From the NCBI RefSeq assembly GCF_035594035.1, contig NZ_CP141588.1:1695501-1759500 (forward strand): a stretch of 64,000 bases of DNA, read 5' to 3'. The stretch comes from Sphingomonas sp. LY54. Lineage in GTDB: Bacteria > Pseudomonadota > Alphaproteobacteria > Sphingomonadales > Sphingomonadaceae. Position 1 is the stretch's first letter, and every line of letters begins with the position of its first letter. This document shows positions 44,179 through 51,502 of this stretch, in pieces. The notes below the pieces were generated by a model. That model had not been told where the DNA came from, made no database searches, and worked only from the letters and a program-made list of their open reading frames with translations. The translations under genes were made by a program, and so were the position numbers.

Positions 44179-44382
44179 CTATCCGTCGCACGCGCAGCCC
44201 GGCCCTTTGTGGCATTCTTTATCGCGCGAGATGCAGGAGTCCCCGCAAGCCTTGCCCGCCTTGCACACCTTACAGCACGCAAATGAGCCGGTCGCCGCGA
44301 ATGCAGGCGAAGAGCATGGGTTGAGCGCGGATGGGCCAATCAGCACCGAAGCGGCGGCCACCAGAATTGCCAATGTCTTCAT
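44179..44382 (-). CDS. Exported cysteine-rich small protein
   Basis: 67 aa from ATG 44382 (MKTLAILVAAASVLIGPSALN..., signal peptide ending SPAFAATG). The mature part has eight Cys: FACCKVCKAGKACGDSCISRD, then ECHKGPGCACDG. I recall this family as conserved in alphaproteobacteria with unknown function; a metal-binding or disulfide-knotted periplasmic protein is likely. Confidence 0.75.
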   Translation of the reverse strand: MKTLAILVAAASVLIGPSALNPCSSPAFAATGSFACCKVCKAGKACGDSCISRDKECHKGPGCACDG

Positions 44383-44424
44383 ATGCACCTCGAACCTCAT
44401 TGTTCGGCAGCGCGAGCCGCTTGA

Positions 44425-44691
44425 TCAGCAACGGCTAAGGCTAAGCAGGTTATTCGGCGGATAGCCATCGCCCTCTGTAGTCAAATATAGCCGGGCGGAT
44501 TGAGGATGGCGCTGTGCAACGACCCACACGCTGCGCCCGTGAGCCGTAGTCCAATACCGATTGGTACCGCGTTGGATTTCGTCGATCAGCGTGTCGATGC
44601 CCTTCCAACCCCACGCTCCGCCGAGGCCCTGAATGCGTCGATCCATGTCGTTGTTGTCGGGCGTGTGGCAGGTAACTTGGAGATCCGCCAT
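44425..44691 (-). CDS. DUF3892-family protein
   Basis: 88 aa with the family pattern: VTCHTPDNNDMDRRIQGLGGA, GWKGIDTLIDEIQRGTNRYWTT, WVVAQ, YLTTEGDGYPPNNLLSLSRC. Small beta-rich domain of unknown function, frequent in accessory regions. Confidence 0.8.
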   Translation of the reverse strand: MADLQVTCHTPDNNDMDRRIQGLGGAWGWKGIDTLIDEIQRGTNRYWTTAHGRSVWVVAQRHPQSARLYLTTEGDGYPPNNLLSLSRC

Positions 44692-44731
44692 GCCGTTGCT
44701 CCTTCTGAGGCTTCATCTGCATGGGGACTTC

Positions 44732-45049
44732 TCAGGTCGGCGTGTTAGCTCCTGTGCATTGATATTCCTTTGTCACCATCCATCCGGTGCAGCCGTACAT
44801 GCCCGTCTGATTGCAGACCTTGGTCACTCCGCCGAACGCCTCAGCGTCCGAATAACCCCACACCTTGCACCGATCGCGCGCGACGGAATGCGCTTGGGCC
44901 TCGTCGATCTGCGGGCTTTCGAAAGCGCCATATTCGAATGAGAGGCGAACCACGCCGTCAGAGCGGCTTCCTCCGGTGGCCTGAAGTGTTTTGGTCGTGG
45001 CACATCCGACCAAGACGAGGAACACGAACGCGGCGATCCATTCTCTCAT
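44732..45049 (-). CDS. YecR-like lipoprotein
   Basis: 105 aa. Lipoprotein signal WIAAFVFLVLVGCATTKTL; then GGSRSDGVVRLSFEYGAFESPQID, ARDRCKVWGYSDAEAFGG and CTGWMVTKEYQC, the YecR pattern. Role unknown. Confidence 0.8.
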   Translation of the reverse strand: MREWIAAFVFLVLVGCATTKTLQATGGSRSDGVVRLSFEYGAFESPQIDEAQAHSVARDRCKVWGYSDAEAFGGVTKVCNQTGMYGCTGWMVTKEYQCTGANTPT

Positions 45050-45236
45050 CGGACACCCCCCTTTGCTTTGCTCTGTGGCGCAAGAGGCAATCTATCGAGG
45101 AAGATGAGTGAAGTTATGTCCGTGATGGACCCTTCAGGTGTCTATGCCGACAATAGGCGAGGAGATAGAAAGATTGCCAGCCGCCTTGGCGGTCAGAGCC
45201 GGGATTTGGATACCCCCTTATCCCGGCTCGTCTTGC

Positions 45237-45368
45237 TCAGGTGCGCCGAGGCCGCCTACTGTAAGCAACTCCCAGCCAGATAATCGAGGCGACGAGGAAC
45301 GGGACCGCGATCGGCGCGAATGCCGATCCTACGGCGGTCACAACAATAGCAGCAACAGGTGCTTTCAT
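45237..45368 (-). CDS. Small membrane protein
   Basis: 43 aa from ATG 45368, GGGGATA upstream: MKAPVAAIVVTAVGSAFAPIAVP, then FLVASIIWLGVAYSRRPRR. One or two hydrophobic helices. The 190 bp between this and the YecR-like gene hold nothing supportable. Confidence 0.45.
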   Translation of the reverse strand: MKAPVAAIVVTAVGSAFAPIAVPFLVASIIWLGVAYSRRPRRT

Positions 45369-45526
45369 ACGGTATCCCCGAGTTGACGTATTGGAGGCGG
45401 CGTGGCCAAACCTATCGATATGCGCACGCAATGTTATGTCCGGAGTGGAGCAATCACCTCTTGGACAAGCAATGCCGACGCGGCGGCCGAACGCTACAAC
45501 CTGCACGACGTTATTCGGATGACCCC

Positions 45527-45790
45527 ATGCTGAGCGACTGGGAGCTCTGGGCCTGTGCCAACGAGGCGATGGTCCAGTATGGCGATCGAGCGCCGTTCGT
45601 CGCCGCCGTGCGCATCGCGGAATTGAGCAATTGGGGCGACCAGGAGGGTGTGGCGACTTGGAGGCACATAGCCTCACGGATCGAGGCTCTGGCTGGAGGA
45701 GCAGTGGGGTCCGCGCACCAGGTCGAGCTCCCCGACGATACAGGTTTCGTCATCGCTATCCGTGGATACCGACCTCCTGTCTTTCCCTGA
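45527..45790 (+). CDS. DUF6961-family protein
   Basis: 87 aa from ATG 45527: MLSDWELWACANEAMVQYGD, APFVAAVRIAELSNWGDQEGV, ATWRHIASRIEALAGG. This is the two-helix pattern of DUF6961, seen mainly in sphingomonads. The longer upstream frame is not protein-like. Confidence 0.75.
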   Translation: MLSDWELWACANEAMVQYGDRAPFVAAVRIAELSNWGDQEGVATWRHIASRIEALAGGAVGSAHQVELPDDTGFVIAIRGYRPPVFP

Positions 45791-45977
45791 AACGGAGATG
45801 GACAAGGAAGTCCCGCAGCTTCTTGGCCACCTGATAAGGAGTACCGAGATCGTAGCTCGACGTACTTCCGTCAGCCTCTACCAGGTTAATCCAGATATGA
45901 CCCTCGCTGTCGGGGCCCAGGAGCGACCAATTGGTGAGCATAGCGGTCCTATTCGGCGTCGAGTAGTACACGCGCAC
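45756..45977 (-). CDS. Small hypothetical protein
   Basis: 73 aa: MRVYYSTPNRTAMLTNWSLLGPDSEGHIWINLVEADGSTSSYDL, then TPYQVAKKLRDFLVHLRFRERQ. An alpha/beta character with plausible residue use. It overlaps the DUF6961 gene end by 35 bp, convergently. Confidence 0.5.
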   Translation of the reverse strand: MRVYYSTPNRTAMLTNWSLLGPDSEGHIWINLVEADGSTSSYDLGTPYQVAKKLRDFLVHLRFRERQEVGIHG

Positions 45978-46086
45978 ACTGTAGGGACTATTACTTCAGG
46001 CCTGATGTCTATACCCAAATTTTTGTCGGCCGAGTAGCTAAATCCGGAAAGCTTGCGGCGCTCGGTGTAAACGAGAGGGTCAGGCT

Positions 46087-46324
46087 TCACCCCGTGATCG
46101 TGAACGCCTCCCGGAACGTCACCCGACACACCTCTTGCTCCGCTTCATCCGTGACCCGGACGTAGTGCTCCAGGTTGACGTCGCCGAACTCGTGGACGCT
46201 CTCACACCCCATGTCGCGGGCGGTTTCTAGAGCCCGTTGGTGGGCGGCTGAGGCATCGGCAAGCTCTTGGCCCTCCTCATCCTCTCTGTGACGTGATTGT
46301 GGACGTGGAAAAATAGCGGACCAT
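46087..46324 (-). pseudogene. DUF6894-family gene with two frameshifts
   Basis: Joining three frames gives a typical DUF6894 protein: MVRYF (from ATG 46324), FHVHNHVTER, then DEEGQELADASAAHQRALE ... FGDVNLEHYVRVTDEA ... VTFREAFTITG. The first break is at a five-T run (six would restore the frame), the second about 27 bases later; each needs one extra base. No single start opens the main frame. Pseudogene, or two sequencing errors in homopolymer-like spots. Confidence 0.65.
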
Positions 46325-46348
46325 GGCGCGGAGAACGGGGGCTACCTG

Positions 46349-46531
46349 TCACGTTCCGTTCGTTCCGGCAGATTGCCCTAATTCGCCCTCTTCCAGCAAT
46401 CGCCAGTGCCCATGCGAGATACGGATCATCGGGGCTTTACACCAAACACACCGGCTTAGGTAATGTAAGCCGGTGTGCTGGATCTTGCGAAGCGAGCGCT
46501 TGTGTCCAAATATCCAGCAAATAAGCCGCAT
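46349..46531 (-). CDS. Small zinc-ribbon-like protein
   Basis: 60 aa from ATG 46531, AGGTGAGG directly upstream: MRLICWIFGHKRSLRKIQH, then LSRCVWCKAPMIRISHGHWRLLEEGE. C..C and H residues suggest metal binding. I recall similar short proteins in sphingomonads. Confidence 0.65.
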   Translation of the reverse strand: MRLICWIFGHKRSLRKIQHTGLHYLSRCVWCKAPMIRISHGHWRLLEEGELGQSAGTNGT

Positions 46532-46637
46532 CGCCTCACCTTTAGGAGAACTACGAAGTTCTCCCTGGGTGTGTTCCGGGTTATTGGAAATTGGGAAAAT
46601 GGGACGCCGGTGACGCAATATCCGAAAGGAGACGATC

Positions 46638-46826
46638 ATGGCCGAGGCAGATGAAAGACGGAACGAGGGCCTATGCCCCTGGCGGCTGGCAGACCCGGAC
46701 GAGAACGGCCACGTCGAGCTACAATACGAATGCGGGGGCCAAAAGGTGGCGGTGAACCTTGGGCGCATTGAGCCGGTCCTCGATGCGTTCTTGGACTTTA
46801 CCGAACGCCATCAGTGGCGGGACTAG
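46638..46826 (+). CDS. Small hypothetical protein
   Basis: 62 aa, ATG 46638 with AAGGAG eight bases upstream: LCPWRLADPDENGHVELQYECGG, then KVAVNLGRIEPVLDAFLDFTERHQW. Acidic, alpha/beta. No family recognised. Confidence 0.65.
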   Translation: MAEADERRNEGLCPWRLADPDENGHVELQYECGGQKVAVNLGRIEPVLDAFLDFTERHQWRD

Positions 46827-47085
46827 GCCCCCATCCCTGCCACCGCGTCGATGGTGGCGAGCACCCGCTGAAAGCATGGCGGGAGTATCTAGGCTGGGAT
46901 CTCCAGCGCATCAGGGAAGCCACTGGCATCGGCGTCGAGAAGCTCGACAAGATGGAGCGCGGGATAATCCGCCTCACCAACACGGAAGCCGTCAAGATCG
47001 GGCCGTGCCATGGGGATAGCGGCTATCAACCTCATGCCGTTCGCCGGCGGCACATGCTCAGACCTGGATATGGACGACGGCTAAC
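46814..47085 (+). pseudogene. XRE-type helix-turn-helix gene with one frameshift
   Basis: Frame 1 encodes HPLKAWREYLGWDLQRIREATGIG, EKLDKMERG and TNTEAVKIG, a clear helix-turn-helix. Around 46999 (gggcc) the frame changes and continues as RAMGIAAINLMPFAGG, the expected continuation, ending at TAA 47083-47085. One extra base explains the break. The start (GTG 46814) is also poor. Confidence 0.55.
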
Positions 47086-47642
47086 TACCGCTTTGTAGCG
47101 TGCGTGAATGCTCCGCATTGTGCTAATGTAGTTCGTCATGTCGGCGCCTATCCGGCCCGGTGTGATGGGCTCTGACCGCGGGGAGCGCGCCCGAGCCGTC
47201 CGCACTGTTGCGGCGAGGAACGCACCCCGCCCCTGTTGCACGCTCCACGTCGTGACAGTGCGGCTTTATCTCCCGTCACGACCCCAGCCCTTGCTGGATC
47301 ACGACGCGGATGATCGATCGTACGAAGCGCTGGGTGCGCCGGCGCCCGATGAATTGGTGTGCAGCCATGGTGTCGCGAAACGGCTGAAACGACGTGCGCG
47401 GCGACAGCCCATACTCACGGGGAGGGCTCAGCGCCTGCTTCAAGCTATCGGCGCCAACGTCCGCCATCGCCGCGCGATTCCTTAATACTCTCGTCCCCTT
47501 TTCATCGCAATGAAACCACCATGGCTTCGGCGATTGCGTTGAGCAGCACAGCTCGTGGCATGGGCACGCCGGTCGAGGCTGTGCGGGAGGACGAAGACCC
47601 AGCGGGCGGGACATCCGAGTCTTCGTCGGGCCGGTCGAGCAA
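47086..47642. other. 557-bp stretch without a confident gene
   Basis: Contains leader repeat copy B (47138-47219), which on the minus strand precedes a 35-codon stub MTNYISTMRSIHARYKAV..., and a possible 63-codon minus-strand frame (47276-47467) that lacks a ribosome-binding site. The stub plus leader looks like the truncated end of a gene of the 36.5-kb type. Confidence 0.45.
47138..47219 (-). repeat. GC-rich leader repeat, copy B
   Basis: Similar to 36541-36622 on the same strand: CGGACGGCTCGGG, then GAGCCCATCACACCGG, then CCGACATGACG. In both places ATG-ACG follows immediately, but here the gene is only 35 codons. Confidence 0.6.
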
Positions 47643-48578
47643 TCAAGCGAAAGCTGAAGTTTCCGCAGGAATCTGCTCGATCGTCCGTCGTCCGCCTTCA
47701 TTGCCTCGGGCTACATCTAAACTCAGGTTGCCCCAGGGGTTCGCGAAGGCTTGGAATATGCGGCCTCGTACTTTCTTCACACCATCTGCCAACTGGTCTT
47801 CCTTTATCCGGCCCTCCAGCACCTCGAGATACGCTTGGCTGATCATGTCATCCCGCAACGTGCAGTCGATCCCGCGTGGCACAGCCGCTGAGATGCGCGC
47901 GTAAAGGGGGTCAGTGGTGGGGTCCGTCGCCTTGGGCTTAGTAATCGACCTCCTCAATGCATCTGCTCGCCGCCGGCCTGCACCGACACGAAAAGCGGCT
48001 TTTCGTTGCTCGCGCTCGTCCCGTGTAAAAGTCTGAACAAACGAGAGAATTTGGGATCTTTTAAGGCCCACCCGTTCCGCAACCGTTCGCATGGCTTCAC
48101 CGCCCAGCAGGCGACGCCGAACATCGGCTCGCATCTCGGGCTCCATGGTGACAAGGGACCTCATGCCAGCGTTCATCATGTTCTGCCTCTGGCGTGCCCA
48201 GCATAACCGCGGGTGGTGCAGATATTGGCCGCAATCGCACCGTGGAAGTTCCCCTCCCGCCTGGACAAGCTCGATATTGAACCGGTGGCGTGCAATAGCG
48301 ACTGTCCCATGACTAACCCCGGTCTCAGCAGCGATCTCGCGGTTAGACTTCGAGGTTGTACGCAATAGCTCTTGCACAAGTGCATGCTGCTGAGCGTCGA
48401 TAGGGCCTCTTGATCGCTTGGCTAGCGTGACGCCACCCTTCCGAAGCGCGTCCTCAATGCGGGCAACCGTATCACTTCCGATGCCGTAGAGTTTGATAAT
48501 CGAGCGCCGTGACTCGCCGATAATCAGTCGGGCGCACACATCGGCAATCTCCGCTGCACAGAGCCTGCATTTCGGCAT
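47643..48578 (-). CDS. Multi-HTH phage regulator with sigma-70-like C-terminus
   Basis: 311 aa. N-terminus CRLCAAEIADVCARLIIGESRRSIIKLYGIGSDTVARIE is a helix-turn-helix; a second follows (TSKSNREIAAETGVSHGTVAIARHRF); then a metal-like CDCGQYLHHPRLCW; a third helix-turn-helix at LLGGEAMRTVAERVGLKRSQILSF. The C-terminal 80 residues (PRGIDCTLRDDMISQAYLEVLEGRIKED, VRGRIFQAFANPWGNLSLDV) recall sigma-70-like domains in alphaproteobacterial phage proteins ('+DD..S...L.VLEG.I'). Probable late-gene or element-specific transcription regulator. It lies at the right end of the element. Confidence 0.65.
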   Translation of the reverse strand: MPKCRLCAAEIADVCARLIIGESRRSIIKLYGIGSDTVARIEDALRKGGVTLAKRSRGPIDAQQHALVQELLRTTSKSNREIAAETGVSHGTVAIARHRFNIELVQAGGELPRCDCGQYLHHPRLCWARQRQNMMNAGMRSLVTMEPEMRADVRRRLLGGEAMRTVAERVGLKRSQILSFVQTFTRDEREQRKAAFRVGAGRRRADALRRSITKPKATDPTTDPLYARISAAVPRGIDCTLRDDMISQAYLEVLEGRIKEDQLADGVKKVRGRIFQAFANPWGNLSLDVARGNEGGRRTIEQIPAETSAFA

Positions 48579-49026
48579 TGTTCATTCCTTGGTCGGATCG
48601 GCTCCGGCCAGACCTGGTCGTCAACAATGGCGGCTCGCGATCCGGCAACGCCGATCGGGCTGCGTGCAATTCACGCCAGCGCCGCTGTCGCGCACTAGTC
48701 TTGTCCCTGCGACCAATGAGAGGCGAGCAGATCCATTTTTGTGCCGACCGGCTAGGCTCGCCCGTGTCGCGCAGGTCCCCCGCTACTCCGACTGCGTCTT
48801 CGTGCTAAGATGGGCGGGTGCCCGACATTCCGCCCAGACTAATCGCTCTGGGGTAACGAATGAGGGAATGACTGCGCAAAAGCGGCCACTCTCTCTCCAA
48901 GGTTTGGCAGCCTCCGTCTCCGCCATCCTGCTTCGCGCGCCGCGCAAGCCTCCACCATCGCCTTCCTTGTCAGCGCCGCGCCGGTTGCTCTACACGCGCG
49001 CTTTCCGTTTCCTTCGAGGGCCCGCC
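48579..49026. other. Right junction of the element and serS leader
   Basis: No gene is supported. The attR repeat at 48911-48925 marks the end of the element; 48926-49026 is the chromosomal leader of serS. The serS promoter must therefore lie in the last 100 bp or be supplied by the element. Confidence 0.6.
48911..48925 (+). other. attR core
   Basis: cctccgtctccgcca, identical to the last 15 bases of tRNA-Ser(GCT) with its CCA. Flanks differ from attL at both sides. Confidence 0.8.
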
Positions 49027-50286
49027 GTGCTCAGCCTGAATTTCATCCGCGAGAATCGCGATCCTGTCGCCAAGGCGATCGCCGACAAGAATGTCTCGGT
49101 CGACCTGGACGCGCTGCTGCGGCTCGACGGCGAGGTCCGCGCGCTGAAGCAGGAGGTCGAGGAGTTGCGCCGCCAGCGCAAGGAATTGAGCGGCACGTTC
49201 AAATCGACCCCCGCCGACCAGCAGGCGGCTTTGCGCGAGCGCGTCAACGGCATCGCCGGGACGATCGGCGACATCGAGACCCGGCTCAGCGAGCGCGAGG
49301 AAGCGCTGAATGCACTGATGCTGCGGCTGCCGGGCATACCCTGGGAAGGCGCGCCGGTCGGACCGGACGAGAATTCCAACGTCGTCGTCCGCACCGAGGG
49401 CGCGGTCCCAGCCTTCGATTTCGAGCCGCGCGACCATGTCCAGCTGATCGAGATGAACGACTGGGCCGACCTCAGCCGCATCACGCAGGTCGCGGGCTCG
49501 CGCACCTATGCGCTGAAGGGGCGGCTGGCGATGCTCGAGAGCGCCCTGATGTTCTGGGCGCAGCAGAAGCTCGCCAATGAGGGCTTTACCTTGATGACCG
49601 TGCCGGCGCTGGCGCGGCCGCAGGCCTTCGTCGCAACCGGCCATTTCCCCGGCCACGAGGAGGAAGCCTATGAGATCCCCAAGGACGATCTCTATCTCGC
49701 CGGCACCGGCGAGATCGCGCTGACCAGCCTGCATTCGGGCGAGATATTGGAGAGCCAGCAGCTCCCGATCCTCTATGCCGGCTTTTCGCCCTGTTTCCGC
49801 CGCGAGGCGGGCAGCGCCGGCCGCGACGTGCGCGGGCTGCTGCGCGTCCACCAATTCTACAAGCTCGAACAATATGTGATCTGCGAGGATGACGACGCGG
49901 TCTCGGCCGAATGGCACGCGAAATTGCTCGCCAATGCCGAGGCTTTGCTCACGGACCTCGAAATCCCCTACCAGGTGGTCGAGACCTCGACCGGCGACAT
50001 GGGCCTCGGCAAGTTCCGGATGAACGACATCGAGTCCTGGGTGCCGTCGTTAGGCAAATATCGCGAGACCCACAGCTGCTCGACCCTGCACGACTGGCAG
50101 GCGCGCCGCGCCAACCTCCGTTGGCGCGACGGCGAGCGCAAGGTGCGCTTCGTCCACACGCTCAACAACACCGCTCTGGCGTCGCCGCGCATCCTCGTGC
50201 CCCTGCTCGAGAACCACCAGCAGGCCGACGGTCGTGTGAGACTCCCCAAGGCGTTGCAGCCGCTGATGGGCGGGGAGTTCCTCTAA
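49027..50286 (+). CDS. serS: Seryl-tRNA synthetase
   Basis: 419 aa from GTG 49027 (LSLNFIRENRDPVAKAI); upstream sequence to 48493 is in frame but is element DNA and not protein-like. The N-terminal coiled-coil arm (ALKQEVEELRRQRKELSGTF ... IGDIETRLSEREEALNALM) binds tRNA-Ser's long variable arm. Class II motifs: motif 2 FSPCFRREAGSAGRDVRGLLRVHQF, and motif 3 NNTALASPRILVPLLENHQ. ETHSCSTLHDWQARRANLRW completes the site. Originally it probably lay next to tRNA-Ser(GCT). Confidence 0.97.
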   Translation: MLSLNFIRENRDPVAKAIADKNVSVDLDALLRLDGEVRALKQEVEELRRQRKELSGTFKSTPADQQAALRERVNGIAGTIGDIETRLSEREEALNALMLRLPGIPWEGAPVGPDENSNVVVRTEGAVPAFDFEPRDHVQLIEMNDWADLSRITQVAGSRTYALKGRLAMLESALMFWAQQKLANEGFTLMTVPALARPQAFVATGHFPGHEEEAYEIPKDDLYLAGTGEIALTSLHSGEILESQQLPILYAGFSPCFRREAGSAGRDVRGLLRVHQFYKLEQYVICEDDDAVSAEWHAKLLANAEALLTDLEIPYQVVETSTGDMGLGKFRMNDIESWVPSLGKYRETHSCSTLHDWQARRANLRWRDGERKVRFVHTLNNTALASPRILVPLLENHQQADGRVRLPKALQPLMGGEFL

Positions 50287-50312
50287 GGCCCGCGCGCCCT
50301 TATGTTGGCCCG

Positions 50313-50990
50313 ATGAGAACCGACGACCAGCCGCCGCCGCTTCGCCTCTTCGCGCGCGAAGGGGTGGCGATCGCGGCGCGATTCTACCGCGCCTTCGGCC
50401 GCCTGGGCGAGCATGGCCCCCCGGACGGCGAGCCGCTGCTGGTCGTGCCGGGCTTCCTCGCCACCGACCGCACCACGCTCGGCCTGCAGCGCGCGCTCGG
50501 CAAGGAAGGCTATCGCGTCGCCGGCTGGGGGATGGGCCTCAACAAGGGCGCGCGCGCCGACATCCTCGACCGGCTGGTCGAGCGGGTCGAGCGCCACGGC
50601 CACGGCCGCCCGGTGACCCTGGTCGGCTGGAGCCTGGGCGGACTGTTCGCGCGCGAGGCGGCCAAGGCGCGGCCCGACATCGTCAGCAGGGTCGTCACCC
50701 TCGGCTCGCCATTTTCGGGCGATCTGCGCGCCAACAATGTCTGGCGGCTCTACGAATGGGTGAGCGGCCATCCGGTGGACCGGCCGCCGCTCGATCTCGA
50801 CCTCGAGGCCAAGCCGCCGGTGCCGACGCTCGCCATCTGGTCGCGCCGCGACGGCATCGTCGCCCCGGCCTGCGCGCGCGGCTGCGACGGCCAGAGCGAC
50901 CGCCAGGTCGAGCTCGACTGCAGCCACATGGGCTTCGCCGTCTCGAAGCGCGCCTATCCCCAGATCGCCGCGGCCCTGCGCGACTTCTAG
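50313..50990 (+). CDS. Alpha/beta hydrolase
   Basis: 225 aa from ATG 50313. LLVVPGFLATDRTTLGLQRAL (oxyanion region), VTLVGWSLGGLFAREAA (nucleophile Ser in GWSLG), Asp in WSRRDGIV and His in CSHMGF form the triad. Similar to small lipase- or PGAP1-like hydrolases of alphaproteobacteria. Substrate unknown. Follows serS by 26 bp and may be co-transcribed. Confidence 0.88.
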   Translation: MRTDDQPPPLRLFAREGVAIAARFYRAFGRLGEHGPPDGEPLLVVPGFLATDRTTLGLQRALGKEGYRVAGWGMGLNKGARADILDRLVERVERHGHGRPVTLVGWSLGGLFAREAAKARPDIVSRVVTLGSPFSGDLRANNVWRLYEWVSGHPVDRPPLDLDLEAKPPVPTLAIWSRRDGIVAPACARGCDGQSDRQVELDCSHMGFAVSKRAYPQIAAALRDF

Positions 50991-51007
50991 GCTCCCGAGC
51001 CGCCCCC

Positions 51008-51091
51008 GTCATTGCGAGGCGCGGCACGCGCCGCGGCAATCCAGTGGGCGCTCGGGGGCGGTTTCTGGATTGCTTCGCTGCGCTCGCAATA
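51008..51091. repeat. Large inverted repeat (cattgcgag...ctcgcaat)
   Basis: cattgcgag...gcaatccag (51010-51044) and ctggattgc...ctcgcaat (51066-51090) are inverted copies of the element also present singly at 11111-11137. It separates convergent genes and could act as a bidirectional transcription barrier. Confidence 0.75.
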
Positions 51092-51109
51092 CGGAGCGCG
51101 CTGCGACCG

Positions 51110-51502
51110 CTAACCCAAAAACGGCGCGACAACCTCCGGCGGGACGCGGATCGGGCGGCCGCTGGCTTTGTCGATGATCGCCCAGGTCGTCTTCGCCCGC
51201 ACCCGGACCTTGCCGTCGGCGCCGACGAACTCGACGTGGCGGTCGAAGCGCGCGCCCTTGGGCGCCTCGCCGACCCAGGTGCGGCCGGTCACCGTCTCGC
51301 CCGGTCCGGCGGCGCGCAGATAGTCGATCTCGTGGCGGATCACGACCCAGATATAGGCTTCGGCATGGGCCGGATCGGCGACCGCATACCAGTGCGCGGT
51401 GGCGACGTCCTGGATCCAGCGCACCCAGGCAGCATTGTTGACGTGACCGAGCTCGTCAATGTCCTCGTCCCGGGCAGTGATCTGCTTCTCGAAAGGGGTC
51501 AT
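51110..51502 (-). CDS. Acyl-CoA thioesterase (hotdog fold)
   Basis: 130 aa. Hotdog pattern of the FadM/YbgC group: ITARDEDIDELGHVNNAAWVRWIQDVATAHW, then VVIRHEIDYLRAAGPGETVTGRTWVG and RVRAKTTWAIIDKASGRPIRVP. Hydrolyses acyl-CoA thioesters. Its ATG overlaps the TGA of the upstream peptidase gene, so translation is coupled. Confidence 0.92.
   Translation of the reverse strand: MTPFEKQITARDEDIDELGHVNNAAWVRWIQDVATAHWYAVADPAHAEAYIWVVIRHEIDYLRAAGPGETVTGRTWVGEAPKGARFDRHVEFVGADGKVRVRAKTTWAIIDKASGRPIRVPPEVVAPFLG

Larger units (their letters stand above)
17935..48925. mobile_element. ~31-kb integrated prophage-like element between tRNA-Ser and serS
   Basis: It is bounded by 15-bp direct repeats (cctccgtctccgcca at 17935-17949 and 48911-48925), with a tyrosine integrase 140 bp inside the left end. 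It contains an early regulatory operon, a control region, tailspike and ejection-type virion genes, an O-acetyltransferase, a Fic module, an SNase-like protein, an XRE repressor and many small accessory genes. No terminase, portal, capsid or lysis cassette is recognisable, so it is a remnant, a satellite-like element or an island with phage cargo. Confidence 0.85.
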
